A stretch of 64,000 nucleotides of DNA from Saprospiraceae bacterium (GTDB taxonomy: Bacteria; Bacteroidota; Bacteroidia; Chitinophagales; Saprospiraceae). The notes below the pieces were generated by a model that was not told the origin of the DNA, searched no databases, and saw only the letters and a list, made by a program, of their open reading frames with translations. Where the stretch lies: contig JADKGI010000001.1 in NCBI GenBank assembly GCA_016722285.1, positions 744,001-808,000 of the forward strand, given 5' to 3'. Position 1 is the stretch's first letter, and each line of letters starts with the position of its first letter. The position numbers were made by a program, and so were the translations under genes. Positions 43,970-53,500 of this stretch are shown here, in pieces.

Positions 43970-44917
43970 TCACAAAGCCATGGTATAACTCAAAAGGACG
44001 GTCTGCCTTAATTCTGGTTTTAATGGTTTTTGCTCCACTATGCCATTCAGTATCGCCCGGTGTGTCAGATACAGATTTGATATCAGTTTTACCTTAGTTG
44101 TGAACAAGCCATTAAATAATCCTTCCTTAAAAATACTGGCAGAATATTTGGACGAAAAATCTACTCTGTATTCCATGACAATTCTTTCTTGTATATTCCA
44201 GTCAAACCATATATTTAGTTCTGCACCTTTTTTTTCTGTGATACTTTTTCGGTAAGTACCTGTGGTTTCGTTCAGTCCACCGGTATTATAGATTTCAGCA
44301 TTGGCTATTTGTTGGTCCGTCACCCCATAAAAACGGAAAGAATAGGGTGACAGCGATACTTTGAGCTTATTGTTGATGATACATTTGAAGCCGGGAGAAA
44401 AACTGATATCATAAGGGTTGCCTGGTTTTTCATACACAGTGCCGGAGTTTTCTGATGTTAGCTTACCACCTTCAAATGACCGGATCAATGGGGTACTGAT
44501 CTTAGCAATAAAATTCAGATTCCATCGACTCTCATCGGAGTTTCGTATAGACCAGTCGTGCAGTGTAAAAAGATTGTCAAATGACTTGACGACCTTACTG
44601 CCATGATCGCCCGCCTTAAAAAATGATACCTGGTAATGAAATTCATTGGTGGATAGAAACTTGCCCAAGGGCTTAGCAACATATAAATCTATGGCCGAAG
44701 TACCTGAAAATCCATTGTCTCCGGTCCCGCCCGGAAGATTTCTATTATCTGTAAAACTGGCATTCAGCCCCACTGAAAGCGTATAATTCCAGTCAGGAAT
44801 CTGTTTTGTCAGGGTATCTTTTTCAGTTTTTATATGCCAAACAAGCTTGTTATACTGGCTAAAGAGTGGGCAGCTGGACAAAAAAAATATAGAATAACAT
44901 ACAATAAGTCTGATCAT
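43970..44917 (-). CDS. Outer-membrane beta-barrel-like protein of the surface-adhesin operon
   Basis: 315 residues: signal peptide (MIRLIVCYSIFFLSSCPLFSQ), then many amphipathic beta strands (WNYTLSVGLNASFTDNR, FHYQVSFFKAG, WNLNFIAKISTPL, KVSLSPYSFRFYGV), a DUF3078-like outer-membrane pattern. The start overlaps the PD40 gene stop by four bases, so it is the fourth gene of the operon starting at 51669. Exact role unknown. Confidence 0.6.
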   Translation of the reverse strand: MIRLIVCYSIFFLSSCPLFSQYNKLVWHIKTEKDTLTKQIPDWNYTLSVGLNASFTDNRNLPGGTGDNGFSGTSAIDLYVAKPLGKFLSTNEFHYQVSFFKAGDHGSKVVKSFDNLFTLHDWSIRNSDESRWNLNFIAKISTPLIRSFEGGKLTSENSGTVYEKPGNPYDISFSPGFKCIINNKLKVSLSPYSFRFYGVTDQQIANAEIYNTGGLNETTGTYRKSITEKKGAELNIWFDWNIQERIVMEYRVDFSSKYSASIFKEGLFNGLFTTKVKLISNLYLTHRAILNGIVEQKPLKPELRQTVLLSYTMAL

Positions 44918-46143
44918 GGATTGATGGTTTTTTTATTGAAATAAAAAATTCTGTCAATCCCGGTCTCACTATTTCTGTTGGAAGATAAATATCCGGATTT
45001 CAACCGATCCTTTGAGATCAGTCCGAAGTCATCATAAGAAGAATTAAAGGGCGAACCCAAATTTGCAGGTATCGATTCTTTGTACTTTAACAGATTTACT
45101 TTATAGATATCCAGTCCTCCCAATCCGGCATATCCATCAGATGCAAAATACAGCATATTATCCTGCCCTATAAAAGGAAAAACTTCATCACCTATAGTAT
45201 TAATTTCTTTTAGGTGAATCGGAATATTCCACCGGCCATGCTTGTATTCCGAGACATACAGATCAAATCCACCATTTCCACCTGGCTTATCAGAGCAAAA
45301 GACCATCGTCTTTCCATCAGAGCTCAATGTAGGGTAGGCAAGATTATACTCAGGGTCACAATATGGAAAGAGTCCTGAAGTAACCCATTTCCCGTCAATG
45401 GTTTTGCCAGCGATTGAAATCTGCAAATTGTATTCGTCATACCTGCCTTTTATTTTACTGGTTGTCGTAAAGTACATGGTTTTTGCATCAGCAAATGCGG
45501 CGCTCCCGCTATGGAAGTTTTCAGCAAATTCGATTGGAACCTGTTGGATATCTGACCCGTCTTCTTCTGCGAGATATAAGCCTGAAAAATGTTTTCCTGT
45601 CCATGGATCCATACTGCCGGATCTTTGAGATGTAAAAAGGATTTGTTTGCCATAATACAACGGACTAAAGTCTCCATCTTTGCTGTTGAATGGTGCCGGT
45701 GTGATGTTGAATCCATCTTTTTCAATCATCAGACTGTCATATGCTGAGATGGATGAATTCAGTCTTTCAGTATCTGCATTTGCTCCGTTATATGCTATAT
45801 ACTCCTGCAGTACTGCTGCAGACGAATCTCTCATACCCGTTATGTATAGTAATTCAGCATATTTAAAATAAAGGTTCGGGTTTGATTTCATGTGATTCAG
45901 GCATTTCCCAAAATATTGTTGCGCTCTTCTGTAATTTTTATATTTCAGGTAGCAAACACCTATTTTTTGAAGAAGCGTTGAATCACCTGAGCCTTTAAAG
46001 ACGCTTTCATATAAGTCGATGGCTTCACTATAATGCATTAAATCATAAGCCTGGTCTGCCAATACCCTTCTTTTTTGACCCGCCATTGGATCAATATGCA
46101 CTAAGAGTAAAATTGCAATGATAAAATGTTTCATTAATATCAT
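44914..46143 (-). CDS. TPR/PD40 beta-propeller protein
   Basis: 409 residues: signal peptide, a TPR-like N-terminal region (AYDLMHYSEAIDLYESVFKG, YLKYKNYRRAQQYFGKC), then WD40-like PD40 repeats (DGDFSPLYYGKQILFTSQR, LAYPTLSSDGKTMVFCSDKP, GDEVFPFIGQDNMLYFASDG). It resembles T9SS-associated PD40 proteins such as the PorE group, but the OmpA-like C-terminal domain of PorE is absent. Lies between PorP/SprF and the outer-membrane gene. Confidence 0.72.
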   Translation of the reverse strand: MILMKHFIIAILLLVHIDPMAGQKRRVLADQAYDLMHYSEAIDLYESVFKGSGDSTLLQKIGVCYLKYKNYRRAQQYFGKCLNHMKSNPNLYFKYAELLYITGMRDSSAAVLQEYIAYNGANADTERLNSSISAYDSLMIEKDGFNITPAPFNSKDGDFSPLYYGKQILFTSQRSGSMDPWTGKHFSGLYLAEEDGSDIQQVPIEFAENFHSGSAAFADAKTMYFTTTSKIKGRYDEYNLQISIAGKTIDGKWVTSGLFPYCDPEYNLAYPTLSSDGKTMVFCSDKPGGNGGFDLYVSEYKHGRWNIPIHLKEINTIGDEVFPFIGQDNMLYFASDGYAGLGGLDIYKVNLLKYKESIPANLGSPFNSSYDDFGLISKDRLKSGYLSSNRNSETGIDRIFYFNKKTINP

Positions 46144-46155
46144 GTTGTGATTTGA

Positions 46156-47100
46156 TTAAAACCTACCGCCATGCCTGATGTGTCTTACCCGTTTGCCTTC
46201 AGGTTTTTTGTACAAATAATATCCGATCATGATCTCAAGCGTGCCGTCAGATGCCTTTTGTACATCACTGGTTGTAAAGTCGTAGGCAGCTGAAATCCTG
46301 AATCTATCCAAAATAAAAGCTTCAGCACTCAAAGCGATAGCATCCTGGGTACGCAGGTGTCCGCCGATTGCGAATCGACCGTCCATCCATAAGTTTAGCC
46401 CAAAAGTCATTTGAAGTGGCGCTGCTTTCTGATAAGAAAATAACAAAGAAGGTTCAAGTTTTATGAATGAACCATCATTTCCCAGCATCATACCCATGTT
46501 AGCGTAAATATGCCTTGCTTTTAATGAACTCCCATACTTGCTTCCTGGTACACTTAATGAAGGAATAGCAAATCCGACATAAAGATTTTCAGTATTGTAA
46601 TAGAGTCCCGTCCCGACACTAAAAACGTTATAACTTGTGTTTGGGCGATCAAATACGGGATCATTTATCTCGACATGAGTAATATCAGAAAAATTGCTTT
46701 GAAAGTATGACCAGGCAGCGCGAATACCGAGCGCTAAATTCCCTTTACCTAATTCTATCCTGTATGCATAGTTTGAGCTTATCTCCGATCGGCTATCGAT
46801 GCCAATGGATTCTCTTCCCATCATGATACCTACTCCTACCTTGTCATTAGCTATGGACATCTCTCCACCTGCCAGAAATGTTGTTGGCGCTCCCTCGAAA
46901 CCAATCCATTGATTTCTATATTGAAGCAAAACCGAACCTTGTCCATATCCGGCGCTTCCGGCATAAGCTGGATTAAACAGTAGGCTGCTGAAAGTATATT
47001 TTGTCAGGATAATTTCCTGCTGTGCATTGATAATACTTTTGACAGATGTCCATATGAATATAAAAAATAAAATGATGATTCTATATTTCATATTACTCAC
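46156..47100 (-). CDS. PorP/SprF-family type IX secretion membrane protein
   Basis: 314 residues: signal peptide, then the PorP/SprF opening YTFSSLLFNPAYAGSAGYGQ followed by barrel strands (VLLQYRNQWIGFEGAPTTF, GIMMGRESIGIDSR, YNVFSVGTGLYYNTENLYVG). SprF proteins are needed for secretion and surface display of large SprB-like adhesins carrying type B sorting domains. It is 3 bases after such an adhesin, so it is most likely that protein's dedicated outer-membrane partner. Confidence 0.88.
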   Translation of the reverse strand: MSNMKYRIIILFFIFIWTSVKSIINAQQEIILTKYTFSSLLFNPAYAGSAGYGQGSVLLQYRNQWIGFEGAPTTFLAGGEMSIANDKVGVGIMMGRESIGIDSRSEISSNYAYRIELGKGNLALGIRAAWSYFQSNFSDITHVEINDPVFDRPNTSYNVFSVGTGLYYNTENLYVGFAIPSLSVPGSKYGSSLKARHIYANMGMMLGNDGSFIKLEPSLLFSYQKAAPLQMTFGLNLWMDGRFAIGGHLRTQDAIALSAEAFILDRFRISAAYDFTTSDVQKASDGTLEIMIGYYLYKKPEGKRVRHIRHGGRF

Positions 47101-47103
47101 TGT

Positions 47104-50100
47104 TTATTTGGTTCGAATGTCAAAAAATGTTTTGAATATCATGGTTTTATTTTTGTCTTTTGTGGCTGATACAATGATGTAATAGGTACCATCGGGCAAG
47201 AGTTGACCATTGAGACTCTGACCAGCCCATGTATTGTCATAATCAGCTTGTATCCATACCAACTGACCCCATCTGTTATAGACGCTTATATCTATTTTGT
47301 CACATTCCGGAGGTGCTTTGATTTTAAGGATATCATTTATATTGTCACCATTGGGAGAAAGACCATTGGGTACTATAATTTCAGATGGAATGCAAGGAGA
47401 AAGATCAGGACACAAAACCGGAATGATTAAGCAGGTGTCCAAACGAATACATTCCCGACCGGATGCGTCAAACCGAATGAAGCTTAAACAAACGTCATAA
47501 TCCGATTCAGAATCAAAGTGATGACAAATGGGTAGCCCTGAATATAGTTGTAACGGGCTTTGATCACCAAAGTCAATAATGATATGTTCACACGAATCAG
47601 CAAGTTTTAATTGAAAACAGAGGTTACACCCATCAAGAGTATATGCTACATATTTTTTTACCTTATCTGGGTACATTGCACTATCTTTACAACACACATT
47701 TGCAGCACATCCAAGTACAACAATGCTATCTTTGCAAAAAGCTTTTAGTCCACAGGCATCGGTGGCGGTCCAGTTAATTACAGTAATTCCCTCTTTATAA
47801 ATGCCTGAAGCATTTGACGTACCGTTGACACTATTTGATAAAGTTACATTCTGACTGCAAAGGTCACTCGCTTTTGGGCTATCCAATGTTAAAAAGGCTT
47901 CACATTTTCCTTGATTGGATAAAATACCCTGAATAACTATTTTTCTGTTGCAATTAACAATTACGGGAGGGTCAGTGTCTGTTTTCGTAATTTTCTGAAC
48001 GCAGGATGACACATTTCCACAGCTATCCCTGGCTGTCCATGTTCGCGAAATGACTTGATTGCATGAATTTCCGGAAATGACATCTGCGAATGTTATGGTA
48101 ACATTAGTTTGGCAGTTGTCGGTGGCAGTGGCCGTGCCAGTATTGGCAGGGCTGATATCACCATTGCACACTACAATTTTGTCGGTCGGGCAACTAATTA
48201 CTGGAGCGATCTGATCTGTTTTAGTAATTTTCTGAACGCATGATGACACATTGCCGCAGCTGTCTCTTGCAGTCCAAGTACGGGAGATGATTTGATTGCA
48301 GGAATTTCCCGAATTGACATCCGCGAATGTTATGGTAACATTAGTCTGGCAGTTGTCTGTGGCAGTGGCGGTACCAGTGATGGCAGGGCTGATGTCCCCA
48401 TTGCATGTAGTCACTTTATCTGTAGGGCAACTAATGACAGGAGGTATTTGATCTGTTTTAGTAATTTTCTGAACGCAGGATGACATATTTCCGCAGCTGT
48501 CTCTGGCTGTCCATGTGCGCGAGATGATTTGATTGCAGGAATTTCCAGTATTTACATCCGCGAATGTTATGGTAACATTAGTCTGGCAGTTGTCTGTGGC
48601 AGTGGCGGTACCAGTGATGGCAGGGCTGATGTTCCCATTGCAGGTTGTCACCTTGTCCGTCGGGCAAATTATGACGGGAGCTACTTGATCTGTTTTAGTA
48701 ATTTTCTGAACGCAGGATGACATATTTCCGCAGCTGTCTCTGGCTGTCCATGTGCGCGAGATGATTTGATTGCAGGAATTTCCAGTATTTACATCCGCGA
48801 ATGTTATGGTAACATTTGTCTGGCAGTTGTCGGTGGCAGTGGCCATACCAGTGATGGCAGGGCTGATGTTCCCATTGCAGGTTGTCACCTTGTCCGTCGG
48901 GCAAATTATGACGGGAGCTACTTGATCTGTTTTAGTAATTTTCTGAACGCAGGATGACATATTTCCGCAGCTGTCTCTGGCTGTCCATGTGCGCGAGATG
49001 ATTTGATTGCAGGAATTTCCCGAATTGACATCCGCGAATGTTATGGTAACATTTGTCTGGCAGTTGTCTGTAGCAGTGGCCATACCGGTTATGGCAGGGC
49101 TGATGTCTCCATTGCATGTTGTCACCTTATCTGTCGGGCAACTAATTACTGGAGCGATCTGATCTGTTTTAGTAATTTTCTGAACGCAGGATGCCGCATT
49201 ACCACAGCTATCCCTAGCAGTCCATGTACGCGAGATGATTTGATTGCAGGAATTTCCAGTATTTACATCCGCGAATGTTATGGTAACATTTGTCTGGCAG
49301 TTGTCGGTGGCAGTGGCCATACCGGTGATGGCAGGGCTGATGTCACCATTGCAAGTGGTCACCTTATCCGTCGGGCAAATTATGACGGGAGCTACTTGAT
49401 CTGTTTTAGTAATTTTCTGAACGCAGGATGACATATTTCCGCAGCTGTCTCTGGCTGTCCATGTGCGCGAGATTATTTGATTGCATGCATTTCCCGAAAT
49501 GACATCCGCGAATGTTATGGTAACATTTGTCTGGCAGTTGTCGGTGGCGGTGGCGGTACCGGTATTTGCCGGAGTAATGCTTCCATTACATGCTAAGATT
49601 TTGTCGGTAGGACAAATGATGACGGGATTTACATTGTCAATTAAGGTTATAACTTGTTGACAAGTAACAGTATTACCCGATGCGTCAGTAGATTTCCAGG
49701 TTCTGGTGATAATTTGATTGCATTTAGTGCCTGAAACAACATCTGTATATGCTGTCAAGACTCCCGGACAATTGTCTGTGGCTGTAGCTATACCGGTCAA
49801 CGAAATGTCGGTACTACTTCCGCAATTCAACACCTTATCAGGTGGACATTGTATTGACGGCTTTTGGGTGTCAATAACAGTCACATTAAATGTGCACATC
49901 GAAGAATTCAGGGCACCGTCTGTTGCCGTACATTTTACAGTGGTAATTCCTTTATTGAATTGAATATTTGTATTCTTTGCCATGTTTCCTGTAGTTGCAC
50001 CCGTCATGACACAATTGCAAATAGGATCAGCAAAACAAGCATCAGTCACACTGATGACCGGTGAAAAAATGGAATAGCATTGACCAGGAATGGTGTTGAT

Positions 50101-51669
50101 AACCGTATTTTGGGGACAAACAAATACAGGAGGTGTCATGTCTGCGTTTGAAATAGTCACATTTCTGCAAAGCTGACAAGAAGTGCCATTACCGCTTATA
50201 GTGACACAGACATTATAAGTTCCATTTGATATATAAGTGTACGTTGGGTTGAAACTGGTACTTGTGGATGGGGGTGTTGTCCCAAAATTCCACAAAATAG
50301 TTGGATTACCAGTCAAATTAGTAGTTGATGTAAAGTTAACCTGACCGCATTTAATCTGGAAAGAAAAGTCAACAGTACATGGACTGGTATTACATACTTC
50401 TGCCTGTTGCCAGTTTAAAGATTGACTTGTCAGGTTGACGCCAGTGGGGAAGTCAAAGAATTCAGTAATAGGCAAAACGGGACCATCTGGTGCCGGACCA
50501 AAAGATATCAAATTTGCAGCATCCTGTGACACCAAACAAGTATTTAATTCAGCATTACTCACTGAGATAAATGCACATGTCTGGCCAAATCCTCCGGATA
50601 TTATTCTTGAATCTATATATGCAATTTGCCCACTTGTCAAAAGCCAGGATGACCCTCCGGAAAATGAGCTGCCTGAATTCAGATATTTTAACCAAGTGAG
50701 GGATGCAGCGTTATTATCGGCAATTTTTATAACCACGTCGCGCAAACTACCGCCAAATGAACCTCTTCCTGTGACATATGCTGTCCCAGCAGCACTTTCC
50801 CAAATTTGATTGATGGAAGTCAATTTAGGTATGCCAACATCCCAAAGAGGGTTTAAATTCTGGTCAAATTTAATGATATGAGGAATATTACTTCCGGACA
50901 TATCATTGGCAGATGCATAAAATCCACCATTGCTTTTTTGTGCTATATCAGTAAAAGAAATGGATGACATTTGTACTCCATTAAATATTGTACCTGAGTT
51001 ATTCATCCTGAAAATCGTTCCGTTGGCACCACCGCCGGCCATGAGTAAATCACCATTTGGCAGGGCTTCCAAATCACGTGATACCCCGGCGGTCACAAAT
51101 GCATTTTGTGCCACAAATCTCTTCTTCCAGTTGAATAGACCCGTTGCATCCACATTGAGCAAAACCACTTCTTTTGTTGAAGTCATACCACTGGTTTCGT
51201 TTTGTGTGCCTAAAATATAATACGGAAAAGCAGGATTAGCCGGGAGCGGATTTTTAACAATCCGGTTAAAGGACTCTTTTCCCGGGGCATTGTAGGATTT
51301 GAGCCAGGTGAAGACTCCATTTGAAGTAACAAGGCCCATCAGGCTTCTGTTATTGGCATCAAATGGTAGAGTTAAGCCTACTACCAACAAGTCACCATTG
51401 GGTGTCAACACTGCGTCATTCCATGTGGAAGCGATATCAAGCCCCAAAGTCCATACATGTGTGCCACTGGCATTCAGTCGGGTGATGGTGGCTCTTTGAG
51501 GTGTTCCATCAGTGGTTTCATCCTGACCAAGAACATAATAATTTGTCCCGTGTTGTATGACTTTTGTAAAAGAATTGTCTAAGCTGGTGCCAAAAATTCG
51601 CTGGAACTGAGCATAGCTTGAAGGAGATATAAGAAATAAAAAAAATAAAAAAGAAGGTATCTTTTTCAT
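47104..51669 (-). CDS. Giant HYR/PKD repeat surface protein with gliding-type C-terminal sorting domain
   Basis: 1521 residues. Signal peptide (MKKIPSFLFFLFLISPSSYA), a beta-propeller-like region (about 20-430), a PKD domain (about 440-510), one HYR domain (about 512-600), a diverged repeat, then seven near-identical 79-residue repeats (678-1230) with ATDNCQTNVTITFADV and ISRTWTARDSCGN, a further HYR, and a C-terminal T9SS type B domain (VPNGLSPNGDNINDILKI ... YNRWGQLVWIQADY). A secreted cell-surface adhesin in the SprB style; first gene of an operon with PorP/SprF, PD40 and a barrel protein. Confidence 0.85.
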   Translation of the reverse strand: MKKIPSFLFFLFLISPSSYAQFQRIFGTSLDNSFTKVIQHGTNYYVLGQDETTDGTPQRATITRLNASGTHVWTLGLDIASTWNDAVLTPNGDLLVVGLTLPFDANNRSLMGLVTSNGVFTWLKSYNAPGKESFNRIVKNPLPANPAFPYYILGTQNETSGMTSTKEVVLLNVDATGLFNWKKRFVAQNAFVTAGVSRDLEALPNGDLLMAGGGANGTIFRMNNSGTIFNGVQMSSISFTDIAQKSNGGFYASANDMSGSNIPHIIKFDQNLNPLWDVGIPKLTSINQIWESAAGTAYVTGRGSFGGSLRDVVIKIADNNAASLTWLKYLNSGSSFSGGSSWLLTSGQIAYIDSRIISGGFGQTCAFISVSNAELNTCLVSQDAANLISFGPAPDGPVLPITEFFDFPTGVNLTSQSLNWQQAEVCNTSPCTVDFSFQIKCGQVNFTSTTNLTGNPTILWNFGTTPPSTSTSFNPTYTYISNGTYNVCVTISGNGTSCQLCRNVTISNADMTPPVFVCPQNTVINTIPGQCYSIFSPVISVTDACFADPICNCVMTGATTGNMAKNTNIQFNKGITTVKCTATDGALNSSMCTFNVTVIDTQKPSIQCPPDKVLNCGSSTDISLTGIATATDNCPGVLTAYTDVVSGTKCNQIITRTWKSTDASGNTVTCQQVITLIDNVNPVIICPTDKILACNGSITPANTGTATATDNCQTNVTITFADVISGNACNQIISRTWTARDSCGNMSSCVQKITKTDQVAPVIICPTDKVTTCNGDISPAITGMATATDNCQTNVTITFADVNTGNSCNQIISRTWTARDSCGNAASCVQKITKTDQIAPVISCPTDKVTTCNGDISPAITGMATATDNCQTNVTITFADVNSGNSCNQIISRTWTARDSCGNMSSCVQKITKTDQVAPVIICPTDKVTTCNGNISPAITGMATATDNCQTNVTITFADVNTGNSCNQIISRTWTARDSCGNMSSCVQKITKTDQVAPVIICPTDKVTTCNGNISPAITGTATATDNCQTNVTITFADVNTGNSCNQIISRTWTARDSCGNMSSCVQKITKTDQIPPVISCPTDKVTTCNGDISPAITGTATATDNCQTNVTITFADVNSGNSCNQIISRTWTARDSCGNVSSCVQKITKTDQIAPVISCPTDKIVVCNGDISPANTGTATATDNCQTNVTITFADVISGNSCNQVISRTWTARDSCGNVSSCVQKITKTDTDPPVIVNCNRKIVIQGILSNQGKCEAFLTLDSPKASDLCSQNVTLSNSVNGTSNASGIYKEGITVINWTATDACGLKAFCKDSIVVLGCAANVCCKDSAMYPDKVKKYVAYTLDGCNLCFQLKLADSCEHIIIDFGDQSPLQLYSGLPICHHFDSESDYDVCLSFIRFDASGRECIRLDTCLIIPVLCPDLSPCIPSEIIVPNGLSPNGDNINDILKIKAPPECDKIDISVYNRWGQLVWIQADYDNTWAGQSLNGQLLPDGTYYIIVSATKDKNKTMIFKTFFDIRTK
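47980..49638 (-). repeat. Seven tandem 237-base coding repeats in the adhesin gene
   Basis: Seven units of exactly 237 bases (79 codons) in frame, each with four cysteines: one each in the CPTDK, TCNG/ACNG and ATDNCQT segments, plus further ones at SCNQ, DSCGN and SSCVQ. Units differ by a few residues (DQVAPVII or DQIAPVIS; NTGNS or NSGNS). At DNA level neighbouring units are almost identical, implying recent duplication or conversion. The regular stop-free antisense frames come from this periodicity. Confidence 0.9.
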
Positions 51670-51698
51670 TTTTTAAAGATTTTCAAATTGAACTAAAG

Positions 51699-51729
51699 CA
51701 AATCTATGGTTTTTAGGATTTAACCACAA
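51699..51729 (-). promoter_or_regulatory. Bacteroidota-type promoter of the adhesin operon
   Basis: On the minus strand a TTG (51727-51729), 20 bases, then TAGATTTG (51699-51706, fits TAnnTTTG), about 30 bases upstream of the adhesin start codon. The spacing agrees with the phylum's -33/-7 promoter. Confidence 0.5.
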
Positions 51730-52446
51730 GACATAAATCAAAAAATATATTATTCTAAAAATATTTTAATATACAAAACATAGTATTATTAATTATTAAT
51801 AATAAAGCATTTATGTATTAATAAATGTAAAAAAGAAAAATAAAATGCTAAATTAATGTATTTTTAAATACTGTGATATTAAATTGTTATAATTTTTGAC
51901 TAGGCTGATCTTATTAACATGCTTCTGGTTATTTCATTCATTTTTTACAGATTCAACATTTGTTGATTTGTCTAAAATGATAAAATGCAATGGACAATTT
52001 AATATCCGGGTAACTAATTTTTCATCGAAGTCATTCCTCATAATGTTTTGATTTGTCCGATGATTTAAGTGTCAGTAATATTCTTCTGTTTTTATCATTA
52101 TTGTTGTAGATATTGAAAAAGTAAAAACTGTAAAATGATCAGATCTTGAATAATCTTTCGGTGGCTGTTTGGGTGCTGTTTAGGATTTACTTTATATTAG
52201 GCTGTAAAATCAAAACTATTGAAACTCCAAATTTCTAGTCCTACTCCGCTTTTGGGAATTGCTACTTGACAAACTTACTCAATGGAGAAAAGAATCTGAA
52301 AATCAATAATAACTGAATTCGCACGTCTTCCCATTACATCATACTTTAAATATTCCTGATACTGAAATAAAATTTGCTTACATTAGCTCTTGCATTTATA
52401 GCACTACATTACACTAATCAATTGTTCTTATCACAAAACTTAAATC
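51730..52446. other. AT-rich 770-base divergent intergenic region
   Basis: Between the divergently read adhesin operon and the small coiled-coil gene. It has runs of TTAATAATAAT and other AT-rich sequence (51760-51900) and no open frame with support. Regulatory sequence for both flanking operons is likely here; apart from the promoter at 51699-51729 I identify no motif. Confidence 0.4.
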
Positions 52447-52638
52447 ATGGGAATATTTTGGGAATTATTGCAACAGGAAGAACTTGAAAAACAACAGAAG
52501 CAATCAAATAGTATAGAAGAAAGAGTAAAGGTACTGGAAGATGACTTGTTGAATACTAAAGAATTGCTCAGAAAAACTTTGGTTGCCCTTGAAAAGCATA
52601 TAGTTAAAGACATTGATGGTGACGGCAAGATGGGATAA
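52447..52638 (+). CDS. Small coiled-coil protein ending in a DxDGDGK motif
   Basis: 63 residues, no signal peptide. MGIFWELLQQEELEKQQKQS opens a long amphipathic helix with heptad-like spacing (SIEERVKVLEDDLLNTKELL) and the end is VKDIDGDGKMG, an EF-hand-like calcium loop fragment. The ATG, stop and steady codon use support it as a real gene. It looks like a small conserved protein of this lineage; function unknown. It lies 112 bases before the first DUF6090 gene. Confidence 0.6.
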   Translation: MGIFWELLQQEELEKQQKQSNSIEERVKVLEDDLLNTKELLRKTLVALEKHIVKDIDGDGKMG

Positions 52639-52750
52639 ATTATACCACTTATAATTATTTTTGTAATCAAATAATTGAAAAGAAATATTCCCTGACTCCC
52701 TTCAGAAACGGGTTGATCAGGTCATTTCTTTGTAAATATGCGACATACTC

Positions 52751-53500
52751 ATGAACAGTTTATTAAGAAAAATCTGGCAATCTTTTTTAGTTTCAGGTAG
52801 GACAAGTAGCTATCTAAAATATGCTATACGTGAAATTATTCTCGTGGTGATTGGTATCTTATTTGCTTTGCAGGTTAACAGCTGGAATCAAAACCGCCTG
52901 GAACACATTGAAGAGAAAAAAATTTTAACAAATTTGCATTCAGAATTTTTAGAAAATGAAAAAATTATTACCCAAATTTTAAGCAAACTTACTGAAGCAA
53001 GAAAATCCAATCGGGAAATCATAAAATTAATGGGGGCAACTGCAGACGAGCTAAAAATAAAAAATCTTGATAGCCTGTTTTTTGAATCTTTTCCGGCTAC
53101 CCAATTTACTTCTTCAAATCAAAGTGTCAATAATATAATCCAGGGTGGACGACTAAATATAATAAACAATGAGGAAATAATTAAGCAGTTATATAATTGG
53201 CAGTCACAAGTGGAAGCTGTCATAATAAGGGAATCTGCCATAGATGACTGGACTTATGATAAAATGTTGCCTGTGTTATCAAAATATATTTCATTTAAGG
53301 ATATGGATACCTATGGTAGGTTTGAATGGACAGGTAAATCAAAGTTAAAAAAAGACTATTATCCATTATTTCAATCATTGGAATATGAAAATCTGCTGGA
53401 TAATTTCCTGTACTTACATCTTCAACAATATGAAGAACTTGAAAAAGCAGAGCGGATAGCAAATCAAATAATTGACCTTACAAAACCTTATCTACAGTGA
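52751..53500 (+). CDS. DUF6090-family membrane protein A
   Basis: 249 residues. N-terminal segment SYLKYAIREIILVVIGILFA is the single transmembrane helix typical of the family, followed by LQVNSWNQNRLEHIEEKKIL and a helical domain. It overlaps the next, paralogous gene by four bases. Function unknown. Confidence 0.78.
   Translation: MNSLLRKIWQSFLVSGRTSSYLKYAIREIILVVIGILFALQVNSWNQNRLEHIEEKKILTNLHSEFLENEKIITQILSKLTEARKSNREIIKLMGATADELKIKNLDSLFFESFPATQFTSSNQSVNNIIQGGRLNIINNEEIIKQLYNWQSQVEAVIIRESAIDDWTYDKMLPVLSKYISFKDMDTYGRFEWTGKSKLKKDYYPLFQSLEYENLLDNFLYLHLQQYEELEKAERIANQIIDLTKPYLQ

Noticed and set aside
48292..49431. Series of plus-strand frames of 61-142 codons spaced 237 bases apart
   Set aside because: They are antisense shadows of the adhesin repeat array; the regular spacing comes from the 79-codon unit.
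47980..49638. Repeat array as a CRISPR-like locus
   Set aside because: Units are contiguous 237-base coding repeats without unique spacers, in frame with the adhesin.
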